The notes beneath the pieces are model-generated. The model worked only from the letters and a program-made list of their open reading frames with translations, had not been told where the DNA came from and did no database searches. Position numbers and translations under genes: made by a program. Shown here piece by piece: positions 1 through 13,900 of a DNA stretch of 64,000 bases; within the stretch, counting starts at the first letter, position 1; each line of letters opens with the position of its first letter. The DNA is from Phallusia mammillata (taxonomy: Eukaryota > Chordata > Ascidiacea > Phlebobranchia > Ascidiidae): positions 52,369 through 116,368 of the forward strand of contig QLIY01000503.1 in the NCBI GenBank assembly GCA_003260075.1, read 5' to 3'.

Positions 1-365
1 AATTTATTCGAATCAAATTTGTTATTGGACATTTAATGACCTGGGGGGGGGGTAAGACTTTATGTAATATTGAGCAAATATAATTCTTTTATAGTAAAAG
101 AACATGTCAAAGAATTTTGAATCCCAATATTAGACAACGAAGTGTTTGGTTTTACAAAAGTTCTTCAGGACTTAAATTTAACAAAACAAATTTAGGGCCA
201 ATGTAGGCATCCTAAGATGTCAAAAACAGGACACAAACAATTACAAAACGAAAAAGTAAAACCAATTTAAACAACTTAAGTCTCCTGGAGTATTTTAGTA
301 AATGCATTTTTATCAGTGCTCATATCAATGCGAACTAAAAAAAATACGTAAGTATGAATACTAAC
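1..365. other. Intron downstream of M44 A, with join
   Basis: No B exon can be recognised here. Bases from about 53 to 392 recur at 613-960 (a few percent different), so this is an overlapping contig copy of the intron downstream of M44 exon A. The next B exon must lie left of the window. Confidence 0.6.
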
Positions 366-601
366 TGATATGTCAAAGCAGAAAGTGTAGCAGGGGGGGG
401 GGGGGGGGGGGGTCATATCAATGCGAACTGAAAAATTACGTAAGTATGAATACTAACTGATATGTCAAAGCAGAAAGTGTAGCAATTTCAGTGGAGTTAA
501 GTTTGCTGGGGTAATCATGTCCTGCTGTTAAGCAATCTGCATTCAACCAAATGGTGTTCAAACAAGCTTCAGAATGTGGTCCATAGAAGGTTGGACAATC
601 A
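366..601 (-). other. Truncated duplicate copies of M44 exon A
   Basis: 366-392 and 458-601 repeat the 3' part and most of the exon found complete at 932-1094, and are cut by G runs at 393 and 602. One allelic difference (V/I region, TCA/TCG type changes) is visible. They are overlap copies, not extra modules. Confidence 0.75.
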
Positions 602-931
602 GGGGGGGGGGGCAAGCCTTTATGTGATATTGAGCAAATATAATTCTTTCATAGTTAAAGAACATGTCAAAAAAATTTGAATCCCAATATCACATAACGT
701 CTCATAAAGTGTTTGGTTTTACAAAAGTTCTTCAGGAGTTAAATTTAACAAAACAAATTTAGGGCCAATGTTGGCATCTTAAGATGTCAAAAACAGGACA
801 CAAACACTTGAAGAACGAAAAAGTAAAACCAATTTAAACAACTTAAGTCTCCTGGAGTATTTTAGTAAATGCATTTTTATCAGTGCTCATATCAATGCGA
901 ACTGAAAAATTACGTAAGTATGAATACTAAC

Positions 932-1094
932 TGATATGTCAAAGCAGAAAGTGTAGCAATTTCAGTTGAGTTAAGTTTGCTGGGGTAATTATGTCCTGCT
1001 GTTAAGCAATCGGCATTCAACCAAATGGTGTTCAAACAAGCTTCAGAATGTGGTCCATAGAAGGTTGGACAATCAGTGGGCAAANAGGGTAAAT
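932..1094 (-). CDS. M44 exon A
   Basis: Reads D-L-P, C-P-T-F-Y-G-P-H-S-E-A-C, then L-N-A-D-C-L-T-A-G where other modules have V-G-C-L-P-A-G, and ends L-T-Y. It is 9 nt longer than the standard 154 nt because of the single n at 1085, which doubles the codons for L-P. Acceptor CAG, donor GTTAGT. A further 9-nt scrap of its 5' end lies at 1220-1228 after a join. Confidence 0.8.
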
Positions 1095-4000
1095 CTGCAT
1101 GTTGGAACTCAGATAAGAACAACGTTAATTAACACTGACTATACCAAAACATCTGTTGAAAAGCGGCTTTTTACCCCCATTGTTAAACCAGTGAATTTCG
1201 ACCAGTGAAGGGGGGGGGGTGGGCAAATCTGCACAATAGAACTCAGGTTTGATATATGTTAGGCAATGTTTTTTGTAAAACCAAATCACCTAAACAATCT
1301 CCTGATAATATATGTATATAGATGTAAGTTTAATAAGTTTTATCACACTGCGGTTGCCAGTTTGTAGCCGAACAAGCTTGTTATGACTGTTTTTATGTGT
1401 GTTACCAACACTTTTGCTGCTTTATAAGTACTTTGCGTTTCAAGATATGTCATTTCCTAATGAAGGTGTCTGATATCAAATGTTGATGAGTTATAATAAA
1501 ACTGCTGGAAGAGCAATACTCCTTAATACATTATCCTAGCAACTAACAGCTTAATTATAAATGCATCTCATTAAACGTTAAAACATTTGCACAAGCTCTT
1601 TATCCCAGTGGTTCTAAACCTCAAACTTGATGAAACTTATTCATATTCCAGTCAACAATGATTGACATAAGTAAATCTAACTGCAGTAATCGACATAAAA
1701 CTCCAAATTAAAATTGATGGTTTTCATACTGACTGGCATTTTAAGAATGTTATTTGATAAATGTTTGAAACTTTCCTTTCACAAACAGGCTAAAACAGCC
1801 TCTTTTTTAAAAAAAACTCTCATACCCCTTCTTAGGTTTTTCGCACCCCAAGACAGCACACCCACAGACCCCTGTTTAAGAACCCCTGAATTGCCCCAAT
1901 GAAAACAGACTACCCGCATTGAAATCAGTACCTACAGTGGGAAACGCAGAATTGGAATAAAGTTGAGGAAATTATAGAGTTTACCTATTCCGAAACAATT
2001 CAGCTGTTGTGACGAATCGCCCGCATCTGCTTCGGTCTTGATTAAAGTCAAGTCATCCACCAAATCACTGCATAGAAATAAATGAAAAAATCACAGCAGG
2101 TAAGTGTAAAATTAATTGCCAGAAAACGTTTTCTAAAAACTCTTTTTTCTTTTCTTTACCATGATTTAAAAAAAATCTAAAATAGTTATTTCAAGGGGGG
2201 GGGGCTGTGTTAAACAGTAACTCTTGAACACAGGAATGCACTGATTTCATCACAAAGAAAAAAACTAAAATTTAGGTTTCAACACAATTGACTTCAAACC
2301 AACAACCAATCACAGCAGTTAAGTGTAAAATTGATTACCAGAAAATGTTTTCTAAAAACTCTTTTTTCTTTTCTTTACCATAATTTAAAAAAATCTAAAA
2401 TAGCTATTTCAATGTTATGAACACTTAAACTTACGTGTAGGTTGATTTGGCCAAAAGATCTCTTTCTGATGCAGCGAGAGCATCAGGTCGTTTATAACCC
2501 GCTGGTAAACATCCAACTGCTGTCCAAACAACGTTCAAACAAGCCAGTGAATGGGGGGGGGGGCAGCGAGAGCATCAGGTCGTTTGTAACCCGCAGGTAA
2601 ACATCCAACTGCCGTCCAAACGACGTTCAAACAAGCCAATGAATGAGGACCGTAATATGTTGGGCAATCCGTTGGAAAATCTGGAGACAAAACAATGTTC
2701 TTCAAAAAGCATCACACAAGTTACTGTTCCAATGTAACACAATCCCACTACAAATGAACCCTTTTAATATATGACCAAGCTTTTTAAGCAATTAAATAAT
2801 ATATGTAATTAGGCAGAAGATCGTTTGTAACAAGTGATAAGCTGCATATATATATATATATATTTATATATATATGCAGCTTATCACTAAATATATGCAG
2901 CTTATCACTTATTCCGGTATTTCGTTCCGGACATTTAACATCAAACAATTGCTAAAAATTTCGCGCCGTTAAGCTGTGATAAAAATTTAAGCTCCTGCAA
3001 TTTAAATCCGTTTGACCATCATTGGGGGGGGGGGACTAATTGAATTATCTAACGAACTGTAAGCCATTGCTCAGAGAGCTGCAAACACATTTTAAGTAAG
3101 CCACAGAACTTAATAAAGATGTACTGAATTATGATATTTTATGCTCTTATATTTTCCTTGTTGAAAAGGGCAATTTTATCTAAAAACACTTTTGTTGTTT
3201 TGCAACTCTTTCACAACGGCCCTAACTTTTTGAAAATTGCTTGACCATCATGACACTATGAAGAAGTATTTTATGCGCTTATAAAGTGGCGTTTAGGTGA
3301 GACATAGTATTTAGTCAACTGTCTTACTTATTCCAAAACAATTGAGTTGTTGAGTTCCATTTCCAGCATCTGCTTCTGTCTTCACGTTTTCAGTATAGGT
3401 TACCAATGCACTGAAAACAAGGTCAATAGTAAACAGTTGTTTCAATAATTGAAATGGAAAAGACAACTTCAAGTGTTGTGTTGAAACAATAAAGATACTG
3501 TGATGTCACACTCACACAACTGCAATTGAAGGGGGGGGGGGTCTGCTTCTGTCTTCACGTTTTCAGTGTAGGTTACCAATGCACTGAAAAAAAGGTCGAA
3601 ACAATAAAGATACTGTGATGTCACACTCACACAACTGCAATTGAACAACACATTAGTCACTGTTGTTGTTTTGCTCCAAAACAAATGTATGTTTTTTATT
3701 TTTTGGTGGAAATTACACATGTATGAAGGTAAAAAACGCTAGTTGCGAGTTTCAATGATCACTTAGCAATTCTGATTAGCCACTTCAAATTGCCAGAAAA
3801 AAATAGACCTTGACAAAGATAGATTCGTGCTTTTAATGTATAATTGTATTGGAATAACAACACAATTAATTTTGATTTTTTACTGAACGTTTATGTGCTC
3901 GATTTGTTTAGAAAAGTTTTGTAATCCCTGAGCTTAGTATGAGAATAAACATAAAAAAAACTTACTTGTATGTCAATCCAGATAGAGCAGATTCTTCTGT

Positions 4001-7000
4001 TGAAGTGAGTTTGGGAGGATATTTATGACCCACTGGTAAACATTTCTCTGCGATCCAAACCACCGTCATACAAGCGATTGAGTGAGGACCATAGTAGGTT
4101 GGACATGAAGCAGGCAAATCTAAAAAATGAAAGATTGTTCTCACATTTCCATTACCCTGAGAATAAGGTCACTTTAAAAACGGTGGAACTGTTTTGTTAA
4201 ATCCGTTCAAAAACATCAACTACAACAGTAACCAGGAAGAGTTTTAAACCTTCTGGTGAGAAATTTACTTTATTGCTACATGTGGTTTGTAAATAGACAA
4301 GCTCTGAAAATATAACCTGTAAAGTTGATAAATTACAAAATTTTAAATGATCTTTGTATTGTTAAGGGAGGAATTTAACGATAAAGGTTGGATACCAGTG
4401 CACTAACTTTTAGACAATGAAATAAATTGAATTCTGCTTCAAACATATTTTACCCTAAATAGGTGGTTTAAACTTTTTGGTGTGCTTAATCTGATTTCCC
4501 ACAAAAGCATGTTTTGGTGTTTTGTCAAAATTCAGTAGAGGACCAACATAGTAAAGCTGCAGACAGTGCACACTGTTTCAACCCATAAGGTCCCATTAGT
4601 CCTGCGGTAACGAGAGATAGGCTGTATTGGCTAGTGTAGCCATTCGGCTGCACTGATGAGACCTTATAGGTTCGAACAGTGTGCTCTGTCTGCAGCTTAT
4701 CATTCATTGGCTCGGTGCTTTAAAAAACACAGTTGTTTTTTATTTGCTTGCTTTTTATTCAAAATACTTCTACAAAAATAGGTTCAGGGTGCAAATTGTC
4801 ATGCAGAAGAAATGTCAACTGGGTTATAGGTCGCAAGTGCCACTTACGTATTCCAAAACAGTTGAGTTGGTGGGTGCTTGATCCATTGTCTGCACTTGCC
4901 TTAATACTTGCAAATTGTAACTTTAGAACACTGAAAAAGATTTCACATTAACATAAAAACACAAAAATTTTAGTTTCAAAATTATTAGAGATCAACAAGA
5001 ATATAAAACCTACCAAGTTTGTACATCAAACCAAGATTTCAACATAACAAATAAATGAATAATAATCTATAACAAAGATTCTTATAAATTAATAACAATG
5101 ATATAGGTTTTAGGTAATGAGTTTGCAGACACAATTACTTCTATCAATGGCCTTTATGATAAGGTTTAATCAAAACAGTATACAGGGCCAACTATCATCC
5201 AAATGAGTTCATGGTATTACAGAAACTTACTCAAAAGTTAGTTTTTCAAGTATTGCGATCTCGGAAGCTGAAAGTCGATCTGGATATTCGTGACCCGCTG
5301 GCAAACATCCAGTAATGTTCCAAACCGTCCTCAAACAACTGATGGAGTGAGGACCATTGTATGTTGGGCACTGAGGTGGTAAATCTTAAAACAAAGAAAG
5401 AAATTGAGTTAACGACTTGATTCGGTATCATGCCTTCAAATGGCCTGGCATACTGTTATTTATACATGAGTGTGCCATGATCGCTGGTCTGCATAGATGC
5501 TTCAGGCCTCATTCCAGTGATGAATTTATGTTTATCTTAACTTTAGTTTATCTCCTGGGCTACACTAACTGAAATGATGAATTTCTGACACAGATACTGA
5601 GATAAAGCAATTCCAAAACCCTGCACTGAAAGAATGGTCCTGGGGGGGGGGTAAACCAAGATTTGAACATAACAAATAAATGAATAATAATCTAATGACT
5701 TTAGGTAATGAGTTTGCAGACACAATCACTTCTATCAATGGCCTTTATGATAAGCTTTAATCAAAACAGTATACTAGGCCTTCTATCATCAAAATGAGTT
5801 TATCGTAATACAGAAACTTACTCAAAAGTTAGTTTTTCAAGTACTGCGATCTCGGAAGCTGAAAGTCGATCTGGATATTCGTGACCCGCTGGCAAACATC
5901 CAGTAATGTTCCAAACCGTCCTCAAACAACTAATGGAGTGAGGACCATTGTATGTTGGACACTGAGGTGGTAAATCTTAAAACAAAGAAAGAAATTGAGT
6001 TAACGGCTTGATTCGGTATCATGCCTTCAAACGGCCTGGCATACTGTTATTTATACATGAGTGTGCCATGATCGCTGGTCTGCATAGATGCTTCAGGCCT
6101 CATTCCAGTGATGAATTTATGTTTATCTTAACTTTAGTTTATCTCCTGGGCTACACTAACTGAAATGATGAATTTCTGACACAGATACTGAGATAAAGCA
6201 ATTCCAAAACCCTGCACTGAAAGAATGGTCCTGAAAACTCTTTGCAGTTAAAGAACCCAGGTTTATTAAGTTCATCATAATATATGGATCCCAGTGTTTA
6301 AGTACCCATTTTAATGCTTGAAATCTTTCAAAACTTGTTGAATCTAGTAAACCACTGCACTGAAAAACAAGGTTTCTAACACACCACACATATTGACAAA
6401 TGCTCATGTACAAAATTTTTAAATAAATTACTAAAATTCTTATTTAATTTGTAAAAGTCAATCACAAATTTAAAACATGTTTCGAATTTTTTTAAGGACT
6501 TACTAATTTAGGAACACTTGGAAACAAGTAACTTTAAGCAAAAAGATACTTAGACTTACTTGCACCAAAACAATTCTGTTGCTGAGCCAAGTTGGGGGGG
6601 GGGTAAAACTCTTTGCAGTTAAAGAACCCAGGTTTATTAAGTTCATCAAAAGATATGGATCCCAGTGTTTAAGAACCCATTTTAATACTTGAAATCTTTG
6701 AAAACGTTTTGAATTTAGTAAACCACTGCACTGAAAACCAAGGCTTCTAAACACACAGTGCATATTGACAAATGCTCATGTACAAAAATTTTCAAAATAA
6801 ATTACTAAAATTCTTATTTAATTTGTAAAAGGCAAATCACAAATTTAAAACATCTTTCGAATTTTTTTAAGGACTTGTTTTTTATCATACTAATTTAGGA
6901 ACACTTGGAAACAAGTAACTTTAAGCAAAGAGATATATACTTAGACTTACTTGCACCAAAACAATTCTGTTGCTGAGCCAAGTTTCCTGAATCAGATTCA

Positions 7001-7834
7001 CTCTTTATTGTGGTGAAGCTATTGAACAGGGCACTGAAAAATACAAACACTTGCTTGTCTCTGTAAACAATTGCTGACGGGTAGTCTTTCTCAGAAAAGC
7101 AATATTTCTAAGTGCGACAATGTGGCTTCTTAAACTAAAGAGTTTGTAAAAAAAGTGTCCCAAGTTGTAGGCAAATCATGACATCAAACATATTCAGTAA
7201 GCAAAAAACAATTCCATACTGCTGTTATTATTTTGCATTTGAAGAAAGTCTGGGGGGGGGGGTGTCTCGAGTTGTAGGCAAATCATGACATCAAACATAT
7301 TCCGTAAGCAAAAACAATTCCATACTGCTGTTATTATTTTGCATTTGAAGAAAGTCTGATGAGTTAGCTTGAATTAACAAACAAACATAGCCAAATGGTT
7401 TAGACCAGGGGTGTCCAACTCATAACAGGGCTTAAGTTTTGTCAAAAAATGAACAATTTAATTAGTGCGTTGTATAATTTTACTATTGATAATCTTTACT
7501 GAAGTTAGAATCAAGGTCATGAAGAATCAATAGAAACAAATTTAATCACGTCACCAATTCTAAAGTTTATCATCTGAATGTGTGTGCAAAAGCTTGTTTG
7601 CCATTTTCAAATGCTCTGCATGCCACGTGTTGGACACCCCTGGCTTAGACCTATAAGGGATCATCAGCGCAGCTGGTGACAAGTTTATTTAATGTTGATA
7701 GTTATAGTTATATGATTTGATCATTATGGAATGAAACAAAATAATCCAAACAAAAAACTGCAAGTTTGTGAGCAGGCATTGGTACTTTGTTTTATTAATA
7801 AGTATTTAACCTGTAGTTGAGTCCTGCATAGGCA

Positions 7835-7922
<88 letters not shown>

Positions 7923-10900
7923 GCTCAGCTGGGCTTAGTTTGACTGGATATTCCTTTCCCTCGGGCAAACATCCAACCAAGAGCCAGACCTCTTGCAAGC
8001 AATATACGTCATTGGGACCATAATACTTGGAGCAGTTGGTCGGCAAATCTAATGTATACCATCAATTAGGAAACAAAAGTTATAATAAAGATAGTTATGA
8101 AGAAATATAACAGAATCAGTAAAGATAAAATCATTTAGAGACATTAAGATTTATGTTCTCTTGATTTCTTCTAGCATAAAATACTGATGGTGCATATATT
8201 TCTAAGAGTGGGTATATATATACATATATATTTCTTTTTTCTGAACTGCTTTGTGGTGCCACAGGAGTACAACAAAATGTGTTGATTATACAAGCTCACT
8301 GTTCGTTTTGTTTTTATTAGTTTAATTATTCTATGGAAATGTACACTATGCCAGTGCTCTGTTACCAAGCTTAAAAAATCGTCTAGAATTACTTGACCTC
8401 AATACACAACACAAACTAATTTAAAGTGCAAAAAATCTGATTTTAGCTTTTTCAATTTGTACCAATTCCGAAACAGTTCAATTGTGCTGTTGAAATTCCG
8501 GAATCAGCGTCATTTCTTGTCACTTGCATCGCTGCCTTGGCATCCCTTCACAATATAATACACGGATCATTCAGTGTTATTATTTGGAAAAAATGGGGTG
8601 TATATATAGTTTCAGTATTATCTGCAGATTAGTATTTGTTGTTGCCTGAAAACTTTTACAAGACCGAGTAGAAAAATGGCCATTTAACTGTAATACAGTG
8701 TATTTAAACTTTAAACCAGAATCTCCCAGCTGATTGCTTGCTGGAGTGAACCTTATGCATATTGATTCAAATTTATTAAACCATCAAATCATTCATCCTT
8801 ATGAAATCAAATAAATATATTTCGTCTTCAGTATCACATACAAATTCTATCAGATTCTATCTGGAATCATAACGATGAATGACTTATTAAATTTGAGAAT
8901 TTGTGTGGAAACAAATCATGCCAGTTTCAAAGTATCTCAAGAAACTACTACAGACCAATTTGGTTAATCAACGATGCCAACTACTGGATAGGTTGTTAAC
9001 GGTTGGTTGTTAATTAAGTTGTTAATTTACAATCTGTATGCAATAAAATAGATTTTTGCATTTAATTAGATTTCTTGTACAGTCTTAAACATTCCAACAC
9101 AAGCAATCTTTTTGGACCTTTCAATTGAATGTTCTTGTTAGCAAAAGTATATCCCACGTCATAATGATGTTATCTTATACCAAACAAAAACCTTTAGTGG
9201 TAAAAATAGCGGTCAAAATGGATGCAAAAAGCGACATGCTTTATTTTTCAAACATTTCGGCAAGTGCTCATGTCATCATCTGTGATTACACCCGTTTGCA
9301 TACACTTGAGTCACATGAAGGAATGATAAAAAGGTGCAAAACAAGCGTCGCACATAAACGATAGATAAAAAAGGTGCACAGAAAAAAACAAAGCATGTCG
9401 CTCTATTTGGGCCGCTTATTTTCAGCATTAAAGAGATAATTATTAAAATTACATTTGTCAAGTACAGTAATAATTTTTTGTTTAAAGTTGAAACTACAAA
9501 GATTTTTCTTACTTGTAATTTAATGCAGCCAGAGTTGAAAAATCTGTCGAGGAAAGTTTTGGTGGATGTTCAAGACCAGCCGGCAAACATCCAACCAAGT
9601 CCCATATTACGTTCAAGCAGGCAACTGAGTGTGGACCATAGTATGTCGGACATGCGGTGGGCAAAACTGAAAAAAAAATCAATTACAGCGCAACTTACTT
9701 GTTATCTTACAACCCAAAACTTGTATTATTTTTATCACACAACCCAGAACTAGGGTTTTACTGAATGTCAATTTTTTGCAAGTCTTATTTTTTTTTTTGC
9801 AAGTCTTATTTTTTTCGTGGTATAAATGTTATAAAAAACAAAAGTTATTTTAATATGCCGACAAAGTTGAGAAAAAGCAATATCCAAGGTGGACTAGGGT
9901 AAGTCATGACTACTACAACTAAGCACCTCTTCCAAAGCATTGAAGCTGAGCAGTGCTGTTTCCTTTGTCGGCTTCTGCTTTTATGCGTGCAAGTTCTGCC
10001 TCTAAAACCCTGTTAGGTAGTAAAAAACATTCAAATTAGAAAAACAGAGAATCATGAACAGATTTCATTATAAAGTTTAGCTTGTAGACCAGCTAGAATC
10101 AGAACAAAAAAATCACAAATAGTTTCTATCCACAATCGTACAACACAGGTTGAATTATTATATATACGAAAATGGGCCAAAAACTTACTAAGAATGCAAC
10201 CGATCGTAGAAGCACAATACAATAACGCTAAATTCAATCAATCAATCAATCAATGTTTATTTTTAGCAGCAAGTTCAAATCTTAAATTGAAAGGAAACAT
10301 GATAGAAGAAAGCATCAAATAACATTTTAGTTTTTGAGTCTATTAGGAAATATCTGCTTAACATTGAGGCGGTACAAAGTGTGACAATTCTTAATGTTAA
10401 TCAAAGGAAGTTTTGTTTTGAGTTCGTATTTTCATTGCCTAAAAAATCTCTTCAGTCACCCAACCCTTCATTCGAGTAACAAAAAGCTGAAATGCCAAAC
10501 TAATATCGACAGTAGCAAATTAATATAACTTACGGATAATCCAGTGCTGCTAATGTAACAAGTCGTGGAGAGGCAAGTTTTGGTGGATAATCATCACCCG
10601 CTGCCAAACACCCAACAGCGCTCCACACAGTTTTCAAACAATCCTCACTATGGGGTCCGTTATATAATGGACAAGTGGCCGGCAAGGCTGTAAAAAAACA
10701 TTGGATCATTATGAGTTAAACCATGCTGTAAAACACATTCAATCCTTGCTGGTTCGAGTATGAGAAACATTTTTTTATTAATTTCTTACCAACTCCAAAG
10801 CAGTTTTGCTGTTGAGTTAAATCTCCAGTGTCTGCTTCTGTTTTGACTATTAGCAATTCAGCATAAAGAACTCTGTAGAAAAAAAAAGGTCATTATTTTC

Positions 10901-13900
10901 TACAATCTGGGCTTATCTAAAAAACAGTGAATTTCCAGACGAAAACACAACATCTGAAGCAAATAATTTACAATAATATTGACCAGATTATGATAATATA
11001 TTTAAGGAAACTTTCATGTTAAGCTACATGACTTAGTGCCAAGTTATTTACAGTCCAGGATTAGGTTAGTTTAAGCTCAGTGAAGAAAAACACTATTTCA
11101 CAAGAATCGTTACCAAGCTAGAAATAGCTGTGCAATGTTAATTGACACATTATGGATGGCAAATTTGTGGATCATAAGTAACCCAGCTGAAGCAACTTGT
11201 CATGGGAGCTCACACATAAATTAGTTCTGCACACTATGAGTAAATACAACTGGATTGGAAATAACTTATTTGATTTTCAGTTTATTTATTTATTGGACAA
11301 GTGTCAATCACTATCATAAATAAAAAGGCCCGACTATCAAGATTCTCAAAATACAGTAAATGTAGTGTTTTTTTATAAGCAGCAAAACTTTAAATTTAGA
11401 AATTTCAAAGTGCTAACGTGTAATCCAAGGCGCTAAGAGCGTTCACTTCTACAGTTGACAATTTTGGAGGATATTCTTGGCCCAAAGGTAAACATCCCAC
11501 CAGACCCCAAACTATGTTCAAACATGCCAGGGAATGGGGTCCATAGAATGTGGGGCAAGCTGGAGGTAAATCTGCAAAAACAAAATANTGCCGGAGGTAA
11601 ATCTGCAAAAACGAAATAGCACGTTGGGGTTGAGCTAAGGCCAACATACACATGTACTGGGATCAGCTATGACACGTTCATGCAGACCAGCGACCATGGC
11701 AAACTTATTTATAAATTATAGTACGCCAGGCCCATTGAAGGCGTTATACCAAATCAAGCCAGATGGGGCTGACATATTTTGGGGTAACACTTAATCACAT
11801 AATTACTTCACCAAGTTTAACCAGGCTAAACAATAAATTAGGTCAATTTTCTTAAGTGAAAGGCTACTGTTTCACAATCTTGAGACAAATAAGCAGATTA
11901 TGCCCAAAAACGTATGACATTAACCAAATTCATCTTGCATTGTAAAACTGAATAGGTGCAAACAAATTTGTAGTAAAAGTGATTGCTATTGCTTGATCAG
12001 TTCATTTGCCCAAAGGAAGGTCCCAAAGTAAGTTGATCTTTACAAACATTTTCAAGTAACAGAAAGTTTCATATACTCTCCATGTTATGTTTACAACTGT
12101 TAAAGATGGTTTGTCAGATTGCATAAGGCAGTGGTACTTTAAGCAGGAGGCAACTATTGAGGCATATGGAATAAGGAAGAAAACAGTTCACAGGGTTCCC
12201 GCACAATTTTTGTTTATAAATTCCATGACTTTTCCAAAACTTTTCAAGAAAAAAATCCGAATTTCCATAACCTTAATCGAACAAAATCGAGCAATTCCCA
12301 TGGTATAACTAGAAAAGAGACTTTGGTATATGTAGCCAATTTACCATACTTGCAACGAATATACAAACATTACATAATTTGAAACGCCTATATCTCTAAC
12401 TGGCATTTTCAGGCACCAAATTCCATACTTTTTCAAGGGGGGGGGGGGATGTAAATACATTTACTATGAGTAAATACAACTGGATTGGAAATAACTTATT
12501 TGATTTTCTGTTTATTTATTTATTGGACAAGTGTCAATCACTATCATAGATAAAAAGGCCCGACTATCAAGATTCTCAAAATACAGTAAATGTAGTGTTT
12601 TTTTATAAGCAGCAAAACTTTAAATTTAGAAATTTCAAAGTGCTAACGTGTAATCCAAGGCGCTAAGAGCGTTCACTTCTACAGTTGACAATTTTGGAGG
12701 ATATTCTTGGCCCAAAGGTAAACATCCCACCAGACCCCAAACTATGTTCAAACATGCCAGGGAATGGGGTCCATAGAATGGGGGGGGGGTACGTGTAATC
12801 CAAGGCACTAAGAGCGTTCACTTCTACAGTTGACAATTTTGGAGGATACTCTTGGCCCAAAGGTAAACATCCCACTAGACCCCAAACTATGTTCAAACAT
12901 GCCAGGGAATGGGGTCCATAGAATGTGGGGCAAGCTGGAGGTAAATCTGCAAAAACAAAATAGCACATTGGGGTTATACATGTACTGGGATCAGCCAGCA
13001 TTCATGCAGATCAGTATTCACAGCATTCATATTCATATATATAAATCATAGCACGCTAGGCCCATTGAAGGCGCTATACCAAACCAAGCCAGATGGGGTT
13101 GACATCTTTTCATAACTAAATCACCAAGCTTTACCAGATTATGCAATAAAGTTGGAAAATTGTCTTAAGTGAAAGGCTACTGTTTCACAATCCTGACACA
13201 ATTAAGCAGATTATGCCCAAAAAGTGTGATGAAATTAACCAGAATCATCTTGTATTGTAAAACTGAGTATGTGCATACAAATTTGAAGTAAGGATTATTA
13301 CTTTTGCATGAACAGTACATTTGTCCAAATGAGTCCTAAAGCAACATTAAACAATTGGCCCGAAAAAATGTTTTAAACAAGGCAAGTTTCATAAACTTTT
13401 CCATTTAATTTTGCCACAAGAGGGTTTGCAAGATTGCATACAGCAGTGGAACTTCAAACAGGGGCCTACTATCAAGGAATTTGAGATTAAAACACTAAAC
13501 AGTTTAGTTCAGCGGTTCCCAACTTTTCTTGTGCCGTGACCCCTTGATAACATTTGCCAAGTTGTGGTGACCCCAAGGATAAAATTAGTAGGCTCTAAAT
13601 TAACATTGANTTTCAAAACTTTTCCAGGCCTCAAAAATACAAATTTAAATTCCATAACCTTTCCAGGTTTTCCATACCCGCGGGAACCCTGAGTTTGGTA
13701 GGATATAGAAACAGTGAATGCCTTTCCCCACTTTTTATCAGGTTGTGCTCAGTGATATCTATCACTAATTCACTAATTATTTGAATATGTTATGTTCGAA
13801 ACAGCATAACTGCCACACAAATAAATTTAGGGCAAACATGTTTTGCGGAGTTACCTATTCCGAAACATGCAAGTTGTGCTGTGCTTGTTCCGATGTCAGC

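Noticed and set aside
5231..5384. An additional A module between M41 A and M41 B
   Set aside because: It and 450 bp of flank duplicate 5822-5975 across a G run with no B exon between, so it is an overlap copy.
6240..6370. Diverged extra B exon (T-S-F-E-R-F-Q-A-L-K)
   Set aside because: The acceptor-like CACTG is part of a degenerate hAT-like repeat, the module frame meets a stop, and it would break A-B alternation.
9125..9364. 79-codon plus-strand ORF
   Set aside because: AT-rich intron sequence without homology that I recognise or splice support; the length is expected by chance.
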